A model generated the notes under the pieces. That model made no database searches, had not been told where the DNA came from, and worked only from the letters and a program-made list of their open reading frames with translations. Positions 43,982 through 52,255 of a stretch of 64,000 nucleotides of DNA are shown here, in pieces. This DNA comes from Eggerthia catenaformis OT 569 = DSM 20559. Its GTDB lineage: Bacteria; Bacillota_I; Bacilli_A; Erysipelotrichales; Coprobacillaceae. The translations under genes and the position numbers were made by a program. The stretch's first letter is position 1, and each line of letters starts with the position of its first letter. The stretch lies in contig NZ_KB446646.1 in NCBI RefSeq assembly GCF_000340375.1, positions 62,001 through 126,000 of the forward strand, written 5' to 3'.

Positions 43982-45097
43982 AAACTGTATATGTCTTGGC
44001 AGCATAACAATAAATGTTGTGATATTATGATGGGAAGTAATAAGAATTTTTCCTTTATGCATTTTTACAATATTTTTACTGATTGCCAGTCCTAATCCTG
44101 TTCCTCCCTGAGTAGTGCCTCTGGCACTATCTGCACGATAGAATTTATCAAAGATATAAGGGATATCATTCTTATCAATAGTATCTCCCATATTCATTAT
44201 TTTAATAGATACTGTTTCATTATCACTTAATACTTCTATTTTTAATTCACTATGATCATATCCATACTTTAATGCATTAGATATAATATTTTCAAATACT
44301 CTTGCTAGAAGCTGTCCATCACCAATAATTGTTACATTACGATCCTGTATGTTTAAGACGGGAGTAATACCATGTTCCTGAAAATTAACAAAGAATTCAT
44401 CAGTAATCTGCATAATAAGTTCAGATATATTAATAACATTAAGTTGCATCTTTACTTTAGTATTATCTAATTTTGTAAATTCAAATAAGTCATCCATCAT
44501 AGATTGTAAACGTAAAGACTTGGAATAAGCAATATGAGCATAATTATTAATATCTTCCTGAGATAAATCATTACTTTGAATAAGATCAAGATAACCAATA
44601 ATAGTAGTTAATGGAGTACGTAAATCATGAGCTATGTTAGTAATAAGATCATTTTTCTGTTTCTCGGCATTTCTTTCAGCATCATAAGCTAAGCGTTCAT
44701 TCTGTTTTAATATCTCACTCTCTTTCTGATTCTCTTTTAATGTTTGTGCTAAAGCATTAATATTAGCAGCTAATAATCCTAATTCATCATCATATTCAAT
44801 TTCACACTTTACATCATAGTTACCCATAGTAACTTCTTGAATAGATTCATTTAAAGTATTAATATAACGCAAGGTTAAATTCATCAGCATAAAAAAGATA
44901 GCAACAAAGAGAAAGAAAGCTAAAACAAAGTTAAAAACAAGAGTGGTTGTATCATTAAAATCAAATAAATGAAACAGATCAAGAAGATATTCAATAATAC
45001 TGCTTAAAAGCATCGCAATTAAATAACTAAAAGAAATATTAATAAGAATGCGCCATCTAAAAGATGATATAAATAAATGTCTAAATTTCGCAATCAT
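43967..45097 (-). CDS. Sensor histidine kinase, VanS-like
   Basis: 376 residues. Two membrane segments (about 18-36 and 54-74) enclose only a short outside loop, then a HAMP-like linker and the kinase core. The phospho-accepting His is in NLITNIAHDLRTPLTTIIGYLDL; N box NIISNALKYG, the DKFYRADSARG F box and GGTGLGLAISKNIV follow. The short sensor loop suggests envelope sensing, as in the VanS group. It overlaps its response regulator by four bases. The target genes are not evident here. Confidence 0.9.
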   Translation of the reverse strand: MIAKFRHLFISSFRWRILINISFSYLIAMLLSSIIEYLLDLFHLFDFNDTTTLVFNFVLAFFLFVAIFFMLMNLTLRYINTLNESIQEVTMGNYDVKCEIEYDDELGLLAANINALAQTLKENQKESEILKQNERLAYDAERNAEKQKNDLITNIAHDLRTPLTTIIGYLDLIQSNDLSQEDINNYAHIAYSKSLRLQSMMDDLFEFTKLDNTKVKMQLNVINISELIMQITDEFFVNFQEHGITPVLNIQDRNVTIIGDGQLLARVFENIISNALKYGYDHSELKIEVLSDNETVSIKIMNMGDTIDKNDIPYIFDKFYRADSARGTTQGGTGLGLAISKNIVKMHKGKILITSHHNITTFIVMLPRHIQFKETH

Positions 45098-45792
45098 AGA
45101 GTAAACTTATACCCAATACCCCAAACTGTTTTAATATGTCTGGGATTTCTAGGCTGTCTTTCTACTTTCTCTCTTAGTTTTCTAATATGTACCATTATTG
45201 TATTATCAGCATTGGTAGGTTTCTCATTCCAGATTGTTTCAAAGATGTCTTCAGTAGAATAAACCGTTTCAGGATGAGTCGCAAGTAAGACAAGAATATT
45301 ATATTCAATTCTTGTCAGATTAATCGGCATATCATTAATAGTAACAATTTTACGTTTGATATCAATCTTTAAATCATTCGCATTAATAATGCTTGTTTCT
45401 TCTTTCAATGGACTATTTAAGACAGTATATCTTCTTAATTGAGATTTTACTCTGGCAACCAGCTCATTAGAGCTAAATGGTTTCCCAATATAGTCATCAG
45501 CTCCCTTTAATAATCCTTCAACTTTATCATCTTCAGTAGTCTTAGCAGATAAGAAGATAACAGGAATATTAGAATTCTTTCTTAATAATTCTAATGCCTG
45601 AAAACCGTCAATACCGGGCATCATAATATCAAGAATAACTAAATCAATAGAGTGTTCTTTAATATCTTCTATAATATGCGCGGCATCATAAGCCTTAAAG
45701 ACCTGAAAGCTTTCCTGAGTTAAATAGATTTCAATCAGATCACATATTTCTTTTTCATCATCTATTACTAATATATGAGGTATATTATTCAT
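45094..45792 (-). CDS. Response regulator, OmpR/VanR family
   Basis: 232 residues. The receiver domain has the acidic pair (IDDEKE), the phospho-accepting Asp in DLVILDIMMPG and the Lys in DYIGKPFSSNEL. The C-terminal winged helix ends MVHIRKLREKVERQPRNPRHIKTVWGIGYKF in the OmpR style. It is translated with the kinase downstream. A promoter (TTGTCA, 17 bases, TATTAT on the minus strand, 45842-45814) lies close upstream. Confidence 0.92.
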   Translation of the reverse strand: MNNIPHILVIDDEKEICDLIEIYLTQESFQVFKAYDAAHIIEDIKEHSIDLVILDIMMPGIDGFQALELLRKNSNIPVIFLSAKTTEDDKVEGLLKGADDYIGKPFSSNELVARVKSQLRRYTVLNSPLKEETSIINANDLKIDIKRKIVTINDMPINLTRIEYNILVLLATHPETVYSTEDIFETIWNEKPTNADNTIMVHIRKLREKVERQPRNPRHIKTVWGIGYKFTL

Positions 45793-45813
45793 TTCTTATC
45801 TCTCCTTATTTAT

Positions 45814-45842
45814 ATAATAATAGAATAAGACAGCTTTGACAA
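45814..45842 (-). promoter_or_regulatory. Promoter of the two-component operon
   Basis: TTGTCA (45842-45837), 17-base spacer and TATTAT (45819-45814) on the minus strand. Confidence 0.65.
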
Positions 45843-45888
45843 TGAAAGACTTTTTAATAATAAAATTATTGCAATGTAATAAGCGCTT

Positions 45889-45934
45889 TATTGTTTTGAA
45901 GGGCAGCCCCTAATAAAAGGGAACTGTATTTTTA
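45889..45934 (+). promoter_or_regulatory. pyrG-type attenuator leader (GGGC start plus hairpin)
   Basis: A TATTGT -10 box (45889-45894) puts the start at GGGC (45901). Right after it CAGCCCC (45904-45910) can pair with GGG-AA-CTG (45919-45926, two-base bulge), followed by TATTTTTATT. In B. subtilis pyrG, stuttering on the initial GGG when CTP is low makes extra G that pair with a C-rich arm and block such a terminator. The same parts are visible here, directly ahead of a pyrG remnant. Confidence 0.5.
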
Positions 45935-45947
45935 TTGGGAGGCATAT

Positions 45948-46165
45948 ATGACTAAATTTATATTTATAACCGGTGATGGTGCAAAAACAGCTCAGGATTT
46001 AGGTTATTATGAGAGATTTATTGATAAAGAAAGAAGAGAAGAGTATCTTGGTGCTACTGTTCAAGTTGTTCCTTATATTACTAACGAGATAAGCAGGATC
46101 TTCATCAGATGCAAATATTGTGATTACTGAAATAGTAGGTGATAGAGAATCATTGATTCTTCTTT
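45948..46165 (+). pseudogene. pyrG: Decayed CTP synthase gene
   Basis: The frame begins MTKFIFITG like PyrG, but then jumps to [17 protein letters not shown] (normally near residues 70-85). It jumps again to [22 protein letters not shown] (near 100-120). After another gap and a frameshift it reads [20 protein letters not shown], matching the AG-x-x-x-NADVVITEI-x-GTVGDIES region. All of the rest, including the glutaminase domain, is gone. Three internal deletions and a frame change make it non-functional, so a working pyrG is expected elsewhere. AGGAGG-type GGGAGG still precedes the ATG. Confidence 0.85.
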
Positions 46166-46206
46166 TTTATATTAAAATTTGTTAATATGATAAGGGAGGA
46201 ATCATT

Positions 46207-46683
46207 ATGAGAATTGGACAATCAATTGATATACATCAGTTATCAGATCATAGAAAGCTTATTTTAGGAGGAGTAGAAATCCCTTATGAAAGAGGATTGA
46301 AAGGACATAGTGATGCGGATGTATTGTTGCATGCGGTTATAGAAGCTATTATTGGTGCTATGGGAGAAGGAGATATTGGAAAGCATTTTCCTGATACTGA
46401 TCCTAAGTATAAAGGAATTTCTTCAATGATATTATTAGAAGAAACTTATAATCTTATGTGTAATCATCATTATAAGATAGGAAATATTGATACTATTATT
46501 ATGTGTGAAGAACCAAAGATGGCTCCTTATATTCCATCTATGAGAGAAAATATTGCAAGGGTTCTTCATACTGATATTTCTAATATTAATATTAAAGCCA
46601 CAAGAGGAGAAAAATTAGGCTTTATAGGCAGAAAAGAAGGTATTGTTTCACAGGCTGTAGTATTATTAGAAGAAGATAAGTAA
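46207..46683 (+). CDS. ispF: 2-C-methyl-D-erythritol 2,4-cyclodiphosphate synthase
   Basis: 158 residues of the MEP isoprenoid pathway, releasing CMP from CDP-methylerythritol 2-phosphate. Metal ligands Asp8 and His10 (SIDIHQL) and the later HSDADVLLHA are present; KHFPDTD and EKLGFIGRKEGI are typical. In the N-terminal motif Ser6 replaces the common Gly. GGGAGG precedes the ATG. It lies downstream of the pyrG remnant and may depend on the same leader. Confidence 0.93.
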   Translation: MRIGQSIDIHQLSDHRKLILGGVEIPYERGLKGHSDADVLLHAVIEAIIGAMGEGDIGKHFPDTDPKYKGISSMILLEETYNLMCNHHYKIGNIDTIIMCEEPKMAPYIPSMRENIARVLHTDISNINIKATRGEKLGFIGRKEGIVSQAVVLLEEDK

Positions 46684-46746
46684 TATATTATCTTTGAAAT
46701 ATTTACTAAATAAAAGTATAATGGTTAAAAGACAGGTGGTGATAAT

Positions 46747-47529
46747 ATGAAGAATAAAATAACTGTATGTATTTTATTATTCTTCATTATATTAGAAGCC
46801 TGTTTTATTTATATTGCTGAAACTATGACTGTTTTTAGTTTAAAAAAGAATGTTTTTACTTTTGAATATGGAACTGTTATACCTACTAATCCTGATTATT
46901 ATGTTAATTGTTCTCATAATATTAAAGATTCTATTCAGCTTAATCTTAATAAAGTGCAGACAAAAACAGGAACTTATAGTGCATCTGTAACTTATATTAA
47001 TAAGACTTATGACTTTAAAATTATTGTTGAAGACAATACCAGACCATATCTTGATTTAAAAAAGATTGTTTATAAAATACAGGCAGGAGAAATACTGTAC
47101 GCAAGTAAAATAGAAACTCAGCTTAAAAAATCCAGTAAAAGTCATGTCTATTTTTTGTATAGTACTGAAAGTGAGAGTTTAGTAAAATATAAGAAATACA
47201 ATCAGATGGGAACTTACATAGAAAGAGTCTTAATAGTTGATAAGAATGGAAATAAGTCACAGCCTAAAAGAGTAAAAGTTATTGTCTCTAGAAATAAAAT
47301 TAAGCCTGTAATAAAAGGTGTTTCAGATATTACAATAGCTTTAGGTTCATCTTTTGATCCATATAGCGGTATTAGTGCTCATGATGATTTAGATGGTAAT
47401 CTGACTTCAAAGATTAAAATCAAAGGACAGGTAGATACTTTAAAAAAGGGTGAATATACTCTTACTTATAGTGCTACTGATAGTTCAGGTAATACAGCAG
47501 TTAAGAAAAGAAGGGTAAGTGTAAAATGA
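46747..47529 (+). CDS. Membrane-anchored protein with Ig-like DUF5011 domain
   Basis: 260 residues. An uncleaved-looking N-terminal membrane segment (about 5-27) is followed by two poorly conserved strand-rich modules and a C-terminal Ig-like domain (about 190-260): ALGSSFDPYSGISAHDDLDG and YTLTYSATDSSGNTA, the DUF5011/HYR-like pattern of Gram-positive surface proteins. No enzyme motif. It overlaps the rhomboid gene by four bases (ATGA), so the two are co-translated and may be functionally linked. Confidence 0.75.
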   Translation: MKNKITVCILLFFIILEACFIYIAETMTVFSLKKNVFTFEYGTVIPTNPDYYVNCSHNIKDSIQLNLNKVQTKTGTYSASVTYINKTYDFKIIVEDNTRPYLDLKKIVYKIQAGEILYASKIETQLKKSSKSHVYFLYSTESESLVKYKKYNQMGTYIERVLIVDKNGNKSQPKRVKVIVSRNKIKPVIKGVSDITIALGSSFDPYSGISAHDDLDGNLTSKIKIKGQVDTLKKGEYTLTYSATDSSGNTAVKKRRVSVK

Positions 47530-48092
47530 TTACAAATATTTATATGCTTGTATGTATAGGTTTATTTATTTATATTAGATTTATTGAAAGCACAAAAGAC
47601 TTTAATTATACAGCTTTAAAATTAGGAGCTATGTATCCGCCAAAGATTCATGAAAAAAAGGAATACTGGCGTATTCTAACATGTCATTTTATTCATATAG
47701 ATCCTATTCATTTATTTATGAATATGTACTGTATCTATTATCTTGGGCATTTCTTTGAATCAATGATGGGAACATTACAATATGGAATATTAGTTTTTTC
47801 TTCTATGATTTGTTCAGGATTAATTACTTATTTTGCTTCTTATTATAGTGATCATGCGATGCATACACTCACTTTAGGAGCAAGCGGTGTATTCTATGGA
47901 TATTTAGGAGCTGTGATCGGATTAGCTTTATTTCGAGGAGGAAACTTTGTTTCTCTTTTACAGAACTATCTTTTTATGATTGTGATTAATTTAGGGTTTA
48001 CATTATTTGCACCCGGTATATCTAAATCCGGTCATTTGGGAGGATTGCTGGGAGGATATCTTTATATATTTGTGATAACACAGTTTTTTTAA
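47526..48092 (+). CDS. Rhomboid family intramembrane serine protease
   Basis: 188 residues, six membrane segments. HLFMNMYCIYYLG matches the HxxxN oxyanion helix. The nucleophile is in GASGVFYGYLGA and the catalytic His in SGHLGGLLGG, so the dyad is complete. It cleaves membrane proteins within the bilayer. It is shorter than GluP, lacking tetratricopeptide repeats. The overlapping DUF5011 protein upstream, with a single membrane anchor, is a possible substrate. Confidence 0.9.
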   Translation: MITNIYMLVCIGLFIYIRFIESTKDFNYTALKLGAMYPPKIHEKKEYWRILTCHFIHIDPIHLFMNMYCIYYLGHFFESMMGTLQYGILVFSSMICSGLITYFASYYSDHAMHTLTLGASGVFYGYLGAVIGLALFRGGNFVSLLQNYLFMIVINLGFTLFAPGISKSGHLGGLLGGYLYIFVITQFF

Positions 48093-48114
48093 GAGAGGCA
48101 ACTCTCTTTTTTTT
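48091..48114 (+). terminator. Terminator after the rhomboid gene
   Basis: AAGAGAG-GCAA-CTCTCTT with a further run of T. Confidence 0.8.
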
Positions 48115-48185
48115 ACATTATTCAAACGTAAATATCACATAATTCTCTTTTATGATAATTATAAGATCACAGATAGGAGGCAATT

Positions 48186-49814
48186 ATGAATAAACCATTA
48201 AAGAATACAATCGCAATAAGCACTTTAATAGGATTAATGGCATTGACAGGAGGAACTTGTTACAGTGATCATAAAAGCATGAATAATGTATTTCCATTAG
48301 AAATGAGAAAAAATATATCAAACAATCATCAGTCACAAAAAACTGCTGAACCTTCAAATAAAAAAGCACCTTTGGGGAGTAAACCGCCACAAATGAAGAA
48401 AAAGTCATTAAATCCTTTATATTATGGAGTTTTTACTGCTGAAGCATTAGCCATTTCTTTAGCAGCCGCATATCTGATTATGACAAAAGGATCTAAAAAA
48501 GATATTAAAGATGTCTTGAAAAATAAGGATCAAAAAATTATAGCCGGATTAACAGTTGCATTGCTTACCGGAGGAATAACTTATGTAAATACTAAAATAG
48601 CCTCAGTACAAACAAATAGAATGACTATGCAGGTATCACAAAATTCAGCATCTGCTTCAGGAACGGTTACAGTATCTAAAGATAAGACTTTAACAGGTTC
48701 TTATAGTTCATCTTCTCAAGATCAGTCTGTTATTTTGGTGAATGGCGGAACTGCTTCTATTAATAATGCACAAATTATAAAGAAAGGTGATACAGGTAAT
48801 ATTGAAAATTCAGAATTTTATGGTATAAATTCCGGTATACTGGTACAAAAAAATAGTACAGCAATTATTAAAAACAGTACTATTAATACATCTTCTAAAG
48901 GTTCAAATGCAGTTTTTGCAACCGGTACAAAAGCTAAGATAACAATATCTGATTCAACAATAAAAACAACAGGATCGTCAGGATCAAGAGGACTGGATGC
49001 AACTTATGGAGGGAGTATTATTGGAAATAACTTAAAAATCAGTACTCTTGGTCAGAGCTCAGCAACTTTAGCTACAGATCGAGGTGAAGGGAATATTCAT
49101 GTTTCTAACAGTACTCTAAAAACAAATGGCGGCGGATCACCATTGATCTATTCTACCGGTAATATATCTGTTAATAAAACCACAGGAATTGCTAATAATT
49201 CACAAATAGCTGTTGTTGAAGGAAAAAACAGTGCTTCAGTTAGATCTTCTACATTATATGCAAATGGCAACGGTAATAGGAATCATGTGGATGATGCCGG
49301 GATAATGATCTATCAGTCAATGAGTGGTGATGCATCAAGCGGTACAGGAGTCTTTAGTGCTTCTCAGTCTTCTTTAAATATCTCAAGTACATCCAAATAT
49401 TATAAAACGGCACCAATGTTTTTTATAACTAATACAAATGCTAAGATTAATTTGACAAATACACAGTTAAATTATGGAAGCGGAATATTATTAAATGCCG
49501 CTGCAACAAGTGAATGGGGAAAATCCGGTTCTAATGGAGCTACAGTTACATTAAATGCTTCATCACAGACACTGGCAGGGAATATTAATGCAGATAAGCT
49601 TTCATCAGTTACACTTCATCTTAAAACATCTTCCTATAAAGGGGCTATTAATAATAAGAATACAGCTAAGAATATAACACTGACACTGGATAAGTCATCA
49701 TCTATTACATTAACCGGTGATACTTATATAACATCATTAAATGATGAAGATACAAGCTATAGTAATATTCATTTAAATGGCTATAAACTATATGTAAATG
49801 GGAAAACTCTCTGA
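48186..49814 (+). CDS. Beta-helix surface protein (putative adhesin)
   Basis: 542 residues. Three hydrophobic segments near the N-terminus (about 9-24, 80-98 and 118-133) are followed from about 160 by a long Ser/Thr/Asn/Gly-rich part with repeated short strands (IKNSTINTSS, ISDSTIKTTG, VSNSTLKTNG, ASVRSSTLYANG), the mark of a right-handed parallel beta-helix. No sortase signal is seen; anchoring would be by the membrane segments. Such proteins are often adhesins or polysaccharide-active, but no catalytic residues can be assigned. AGGAGG precedes the ATG. Confidence 0.65.
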   Translation: MNKPLKNTIAISTLIGLMALTGGTCYSDHKSMNNVFPLEMRKNISNNHQSQKTAEPSNKKAPLGSKPPQMKKKSLNPLYYGVFTAEALAISLAAAYLIMTKGSKKDIKDVLKNKDQKIIAGLTVALLTGGITYVNTKIASVQTNRMTMQVSQNSASASGTVTVSKDKTLTGSYSSSSQDQSVILVNGGTASINNAQIIKKGDTGNIENSEFYGINSGILVQKNSTAIIKNSTINTSSKGSNAVFATGTKAKITISDSTIKTTGSSGSRGLDATYGGSIIGNNLKISTLGQSSATLATDRGEGNIHVSNSTLKTNGGGSPLIYSTGNISVNKTTGIANNSQIAVVEGKNSASVRSSTLYANGNGNRNHVDDAGIMIYQSMSGDASSGTGVFSASQSSLNISSTSKYYKTAPMFFITNTNAKINLTNTQLNYGSGILLNAAATSEWGKSGSNGATVTLNASSQTLAGNINADKLSSVTLHLKTSSYKGAINNKNTAKNITLTLDKSSSITLTGDTYITSLNDEDTSYSNIHLNGYKLYVNGKTL

Positions 49815-49878
49815 TAGACTTGACCTTTTATAAAAAATATCATATATTAGGAAAGGTTTTGAATAAGGGGGTAGAACC

Positions 49879-50061
49879 ATGGATAAGAAATTACCAAGTG
49901 ATGCACACATATTAGTGAGTTTCTTAAATACACAATTAAGAGATCATTACCAGTCTTTAGATGCATTATGTGAAGATTACCATGTTAATCGGGATGAATT
50001 GATTTTAAAGGCATTATCTGTAGATTATACATACAATACTCAAGCTAATCAGTTTAAATAA
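49879..50061 (+). CDS. DUF4250 small protein
   Basis: 60 residues that match the DUF4250 pattern from end to end: LPSDAHILVSFLNTQLRDHY near the start, then SLDALCEDYHVNRDEL and a final Asn-Gln-Phe-Lys. Probably a small cytoplasmic helical protein; function unknown. AGGGGGTAG precedes the ATG and a terminator follows directly. Confidence 0.8.
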   Translation: MDKKLPSDAHILVSFLNTQLRDHYQSLDALCEDYHVNRDELILKALSVDYTYNTQANQFK

Positions 50062-50085
50062 GCACCTCATTTTGAGATGCTTTTT
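50060..50085 (+). terminator. Terminator after the DUF4250 gene
   Basis: AAGCACCTC-ATTTT-GAGATGCTT (one mismatch) followed by T residues. Confidence 0.75.
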
Positions 50086-50090
50086 CAATA

Positions 50091-50237
50091 CTATTCTTTT
50101 TGACTAAGCCATTTATATATTCTATAAATAACATAAACAATAAACTCTAGAGAAAACAGGAAGAATCCGATAAATAAAAGATAAGGAAGATATCGTAAAA
50201 ATAATGCAAAGATGTAAGTTATCAAGCTTTCTATCAT
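50091..50237 (-). CDS. Small membrane protein, unknown
   Basis: 48 residues from the ATG at 50237, chosen because AAAGGAGGG precedes it; a longer reading from 50288 has no ribosome site. Nearly the whole chain is hydrophobic (about residues 4-40), ending in a basic YKWLSQKE tail. It has no recognised family. It is convergent with the DUF4250 gene and divergent from the large membrane protein at 50381. Confidence 0.5.
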   Translation of the reverse strand: MIESLITYIFALFLRYLPYLLFIGFFLFSLEFIVYVIYRIYKWLSQKE

Positions 50238-50380
50238 ATAAAGCCCTCCTTTATTATGAAGTGTATGATATTTTAATATGAAAGTCAAAACATCCTGTCA
50301 TCTATTTGTTAAAGTTTCATAGAGTCTTTTTATTCACTGATTGAGAAAGATATGATAAAGTAAATTAAGGGGGTAAGTCT

Positions 50381-52048
50381 ATGAATAATATATTTAAAAG
50401 CTTTAAAGGAAATATAAATGGCTTATTTAAGCCTGGACTTTCTAAAAAAACATCAATTTTTACTGCGATAGGATTAATTGTACTGATGGCCGGATATTAC
50501 TATTTTAATCATCCTGCGATTAACTTAAAAGATCCGGAGTTTTTACCGATATTATTTATCTTTGTATTAATATTATTGGTCTTTATAAGTATCTTTTTTA
50601 ATGGTCATGAGAAAGTTAAAGGAACATTACAGAGTACTTTAGGTATTGTTTTAGGACTCATTATTATCGGCGGGATAGGAGGTATGTTTTTTACTAGTAA
50701 AATATTCCATGCTAAGCTATATTCACAAAGAATTAAAGTTGAAGAAGTTAAATTTAATTCAGATACATTGAAAGAAGTAGACTTTAATAAAACACCGATT
50801 ATAGATAGAAAGAGTACAATTAAGCTTGGAGATAAAGTTATGGGTGAAATACCGGAGCTTGTTTCTCAGTTTGAAGTTTCAGATGCTTATACTCAGATTT
50901 CTTATAAGAATAGTGTATATCGTGTAACACCATTGGAATATCCTGATTTTATTAAGTATTTCTCTAATCAGTCTAAAGGTATACCCGGTTATATTCTTGT
51001 TAATAGTACCAACGGAAAAGCACAGCTTGTTAAATTAAAAGATTTAGGACTGGGAGGTATGAAATATGTACCATCTGCTTATTTTAATCATAATTTACAA
51101 AGAAAGCTTCAATTAGATTATCCCACTACAATATTTGGCTCACCGTCATTTGAAATAGATGAAGAAGGACATCCCTGGTATGTATGTACAACTTATGGAT
51201 ATTACGGTGTAGGGACAAAGAAATATGTTAATGGAATGATTTTATTTGATCCTATTACGGGACACTCTAAGAAATATAAAGAAGGAGAATTTCCTAAATG
51301 GGTAGATAGAGTCTATCCGGAAGATTTAGTTATCAAAGAAATTGATGATAATGGATCATTAAAAAGAGGATATCTCAATTCAGTCTTATCACAAAAGAAT
51401 GTTACTTATACTTCTGATGGATATAATTATCTGGAAAAAGATGGAGATATATGGATCTACTCAGGTATTACATCAGCAAATACTGATTCTTCAAATCTGG
51501 GTTTTGTTCTTACAAACCTAAGAACACATAAGACATTAAAATTTGCTTGTTCAGGAGCCAATGAAAAGGCGGCTATGGAATCAGCTGAAGGGGAAGTAAA
51601 GAATTATGGCTATAAAGCAACTTTTCCATTATTAGTGAATGTTTCAGGCAATCCGGTTTATCTGTTATCTTTAAAAGATAATGGCGGATTAGTCAAACAG
51701 TATGCCATGGTAGATGCTAAAGACTATCAAAGAGTTGTCGTCTATTCGGCTGATACCTATCGTAATCTTTCTAAGTTACAAAAGTCTTATATTAAAACGT
51801 TATCAGGAGAAGAAATCACATCTTCTTCTAAAAAAGAAACCATTAAAATTAAAACCATACGAATTTTAAATGTAGATGAGAAAACAAAGATTTATCTTAC
51901 TGATACAAACAATAAAAAATATAAGATTGAAGCTACATCTTCTAATGAAGATACTATAGCCTTTCTAAAGGAAGGAGATAATATTACTATTCAGTATATT
52001 GAATCAGATGTTAATATTATCAAAGAGATTTCTAAGACCGGTTCTTAA
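50381..52048 (+). CDS. Large membrane protein with extracellular domain, unknown
   Basis: 555 residues. Three membrane segments (about 25-42, 56-74, 87-107) are followed by a large domain, probably outside, with aromatic-rich strands (HPWYVCTTYGYYGVGTKKYV) and a segment resembling a sugar- or wall-associated fold. The last 70 residues form a separate strand-rich module after a Ser/Lys linker (SSSKKE). No catalytic motif and no family recognised. GGGGGT precedes the ATG; the stop codon lies in the loop of its terminator. Confidence 0.6.
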   Translation: MNNIFKSFKGNINGLFKPGLSKKTSIFTAIGLIVLMAGYYYFNHPAINLKDPEFLPILFIFVLILLVFISIFFNGHEKVKGTLQSTLGIVLGLIIIGGIGGMFFTSKIFHAKLYSQRIKVEEVKFNSDTLKEVDFNKTPIIDRKSTIKLGDKVMGEIPELVSQFEVSDAYTQISYKNSVYRVTPLEYPDFIKYFSNQSKGIPGYILVNSTNGKAQLVKLKDLGLGGMKYVPSAYFNHNLQRKLQLDYPTTIFGSPSFEIDEEGHPWYVCTTYGYYGVGTKKYVNGMILFDPITGHSKKYKEGEFPKWVDRVYPEDLVIKEIDDNGSLKRGYLNSVLSQKNVTYTSDGYNYLEKDGDIWIYSGITSANTDSSNLGFVLTNLRTHKTLKFACSGANEKAAMESAEGEVKNYGYKATFPLLVNVSGNPVYLLSLKDNGGLVKQYAMVDAKDYQRVVVYSADTYRNLSKLQKSYIKTLSGEEITSSSKKETIKIKTIRILNVDEKTKIYLTDTNNKKYKIEATSSNEDTIAFLKEGDNITIQYIESDVNIIKEISKTGS

Positions 52049-52065
52049 TAAACCGGTCTTTTATT
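52034..52065 (+). terminator. Terminator after the large membrane protein
   Basis: AAGACCGGTT-CTTAATA-AACCGGTCTT followed by T residues. Confidence 0.85.
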
Positions 52066-52093
52066 TACTTTGTATATCAAATTATTATATAAT
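52064..52093 (+). promoter_or_regulatory. Promoter of the second lipoprotein locus
   Basis: TTTACT, an 18-base spacer and TATAAT (52088-52093), in the same relation to the leader ORF as in the first locus. Confidence 0.5.
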
Positions 52094-52128
52094 TTAATTA
52101 GAAATACAAAATATATTAGAAAGGAGTT

Positions 52129-52161
52129 GTGATTCCCTTGGTGTATTTAAGCAAGGTATAA
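52129..52161 (+). CDS. Short leader ORF, second copy
   Basis: It codes for MIPLVYLSKV from GTG at 52129 (or MVYLSKV from TTG at 52138), behind AGAAAGGAG. Same length and place as the leader at 20730-20762 and similar in five to six of ten residues, with Leu-Ser-Lys kept through different codons. Possible regulatory peptide; expression unproven. Confidence 0.4.
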   Translation: MIPLVYLSKV

Positions 52162-52207
52162 GAATTATATTTATAATTAATAAATTAAAAATTCAGGAGA
52201 GAAAAGC

Positions 52208-52255
52208 ATGAAAAAAATCGACAATTCAGATTACTTTATAGGAGTTTTTAAATGA
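52208..52255 (+). pseudogene. Remnant of the permuted NlpC/P60-like hydrolase gene
   Basis: Only 15 codons remain (MKKIDNSDYFIGVFK). The start ATGAAAAAA resembles the start of the hydrolase gene at 20824, and the end TTACTTTATAGGAG matches its 3' end exactly, but in another frame. The middle of the gene appears deleted, leaving the ribosome site that serves the lipoprotein gene, whose ATG overlaps the remnant's stop. Confidence 0.6.

Noticed and set aside
52208-52255. Short frame as a genuine peptide gene
   Set aside because: Its start and end match the two ends of the hydrolase gene of the first locus, so a deletion remnant explains it better.
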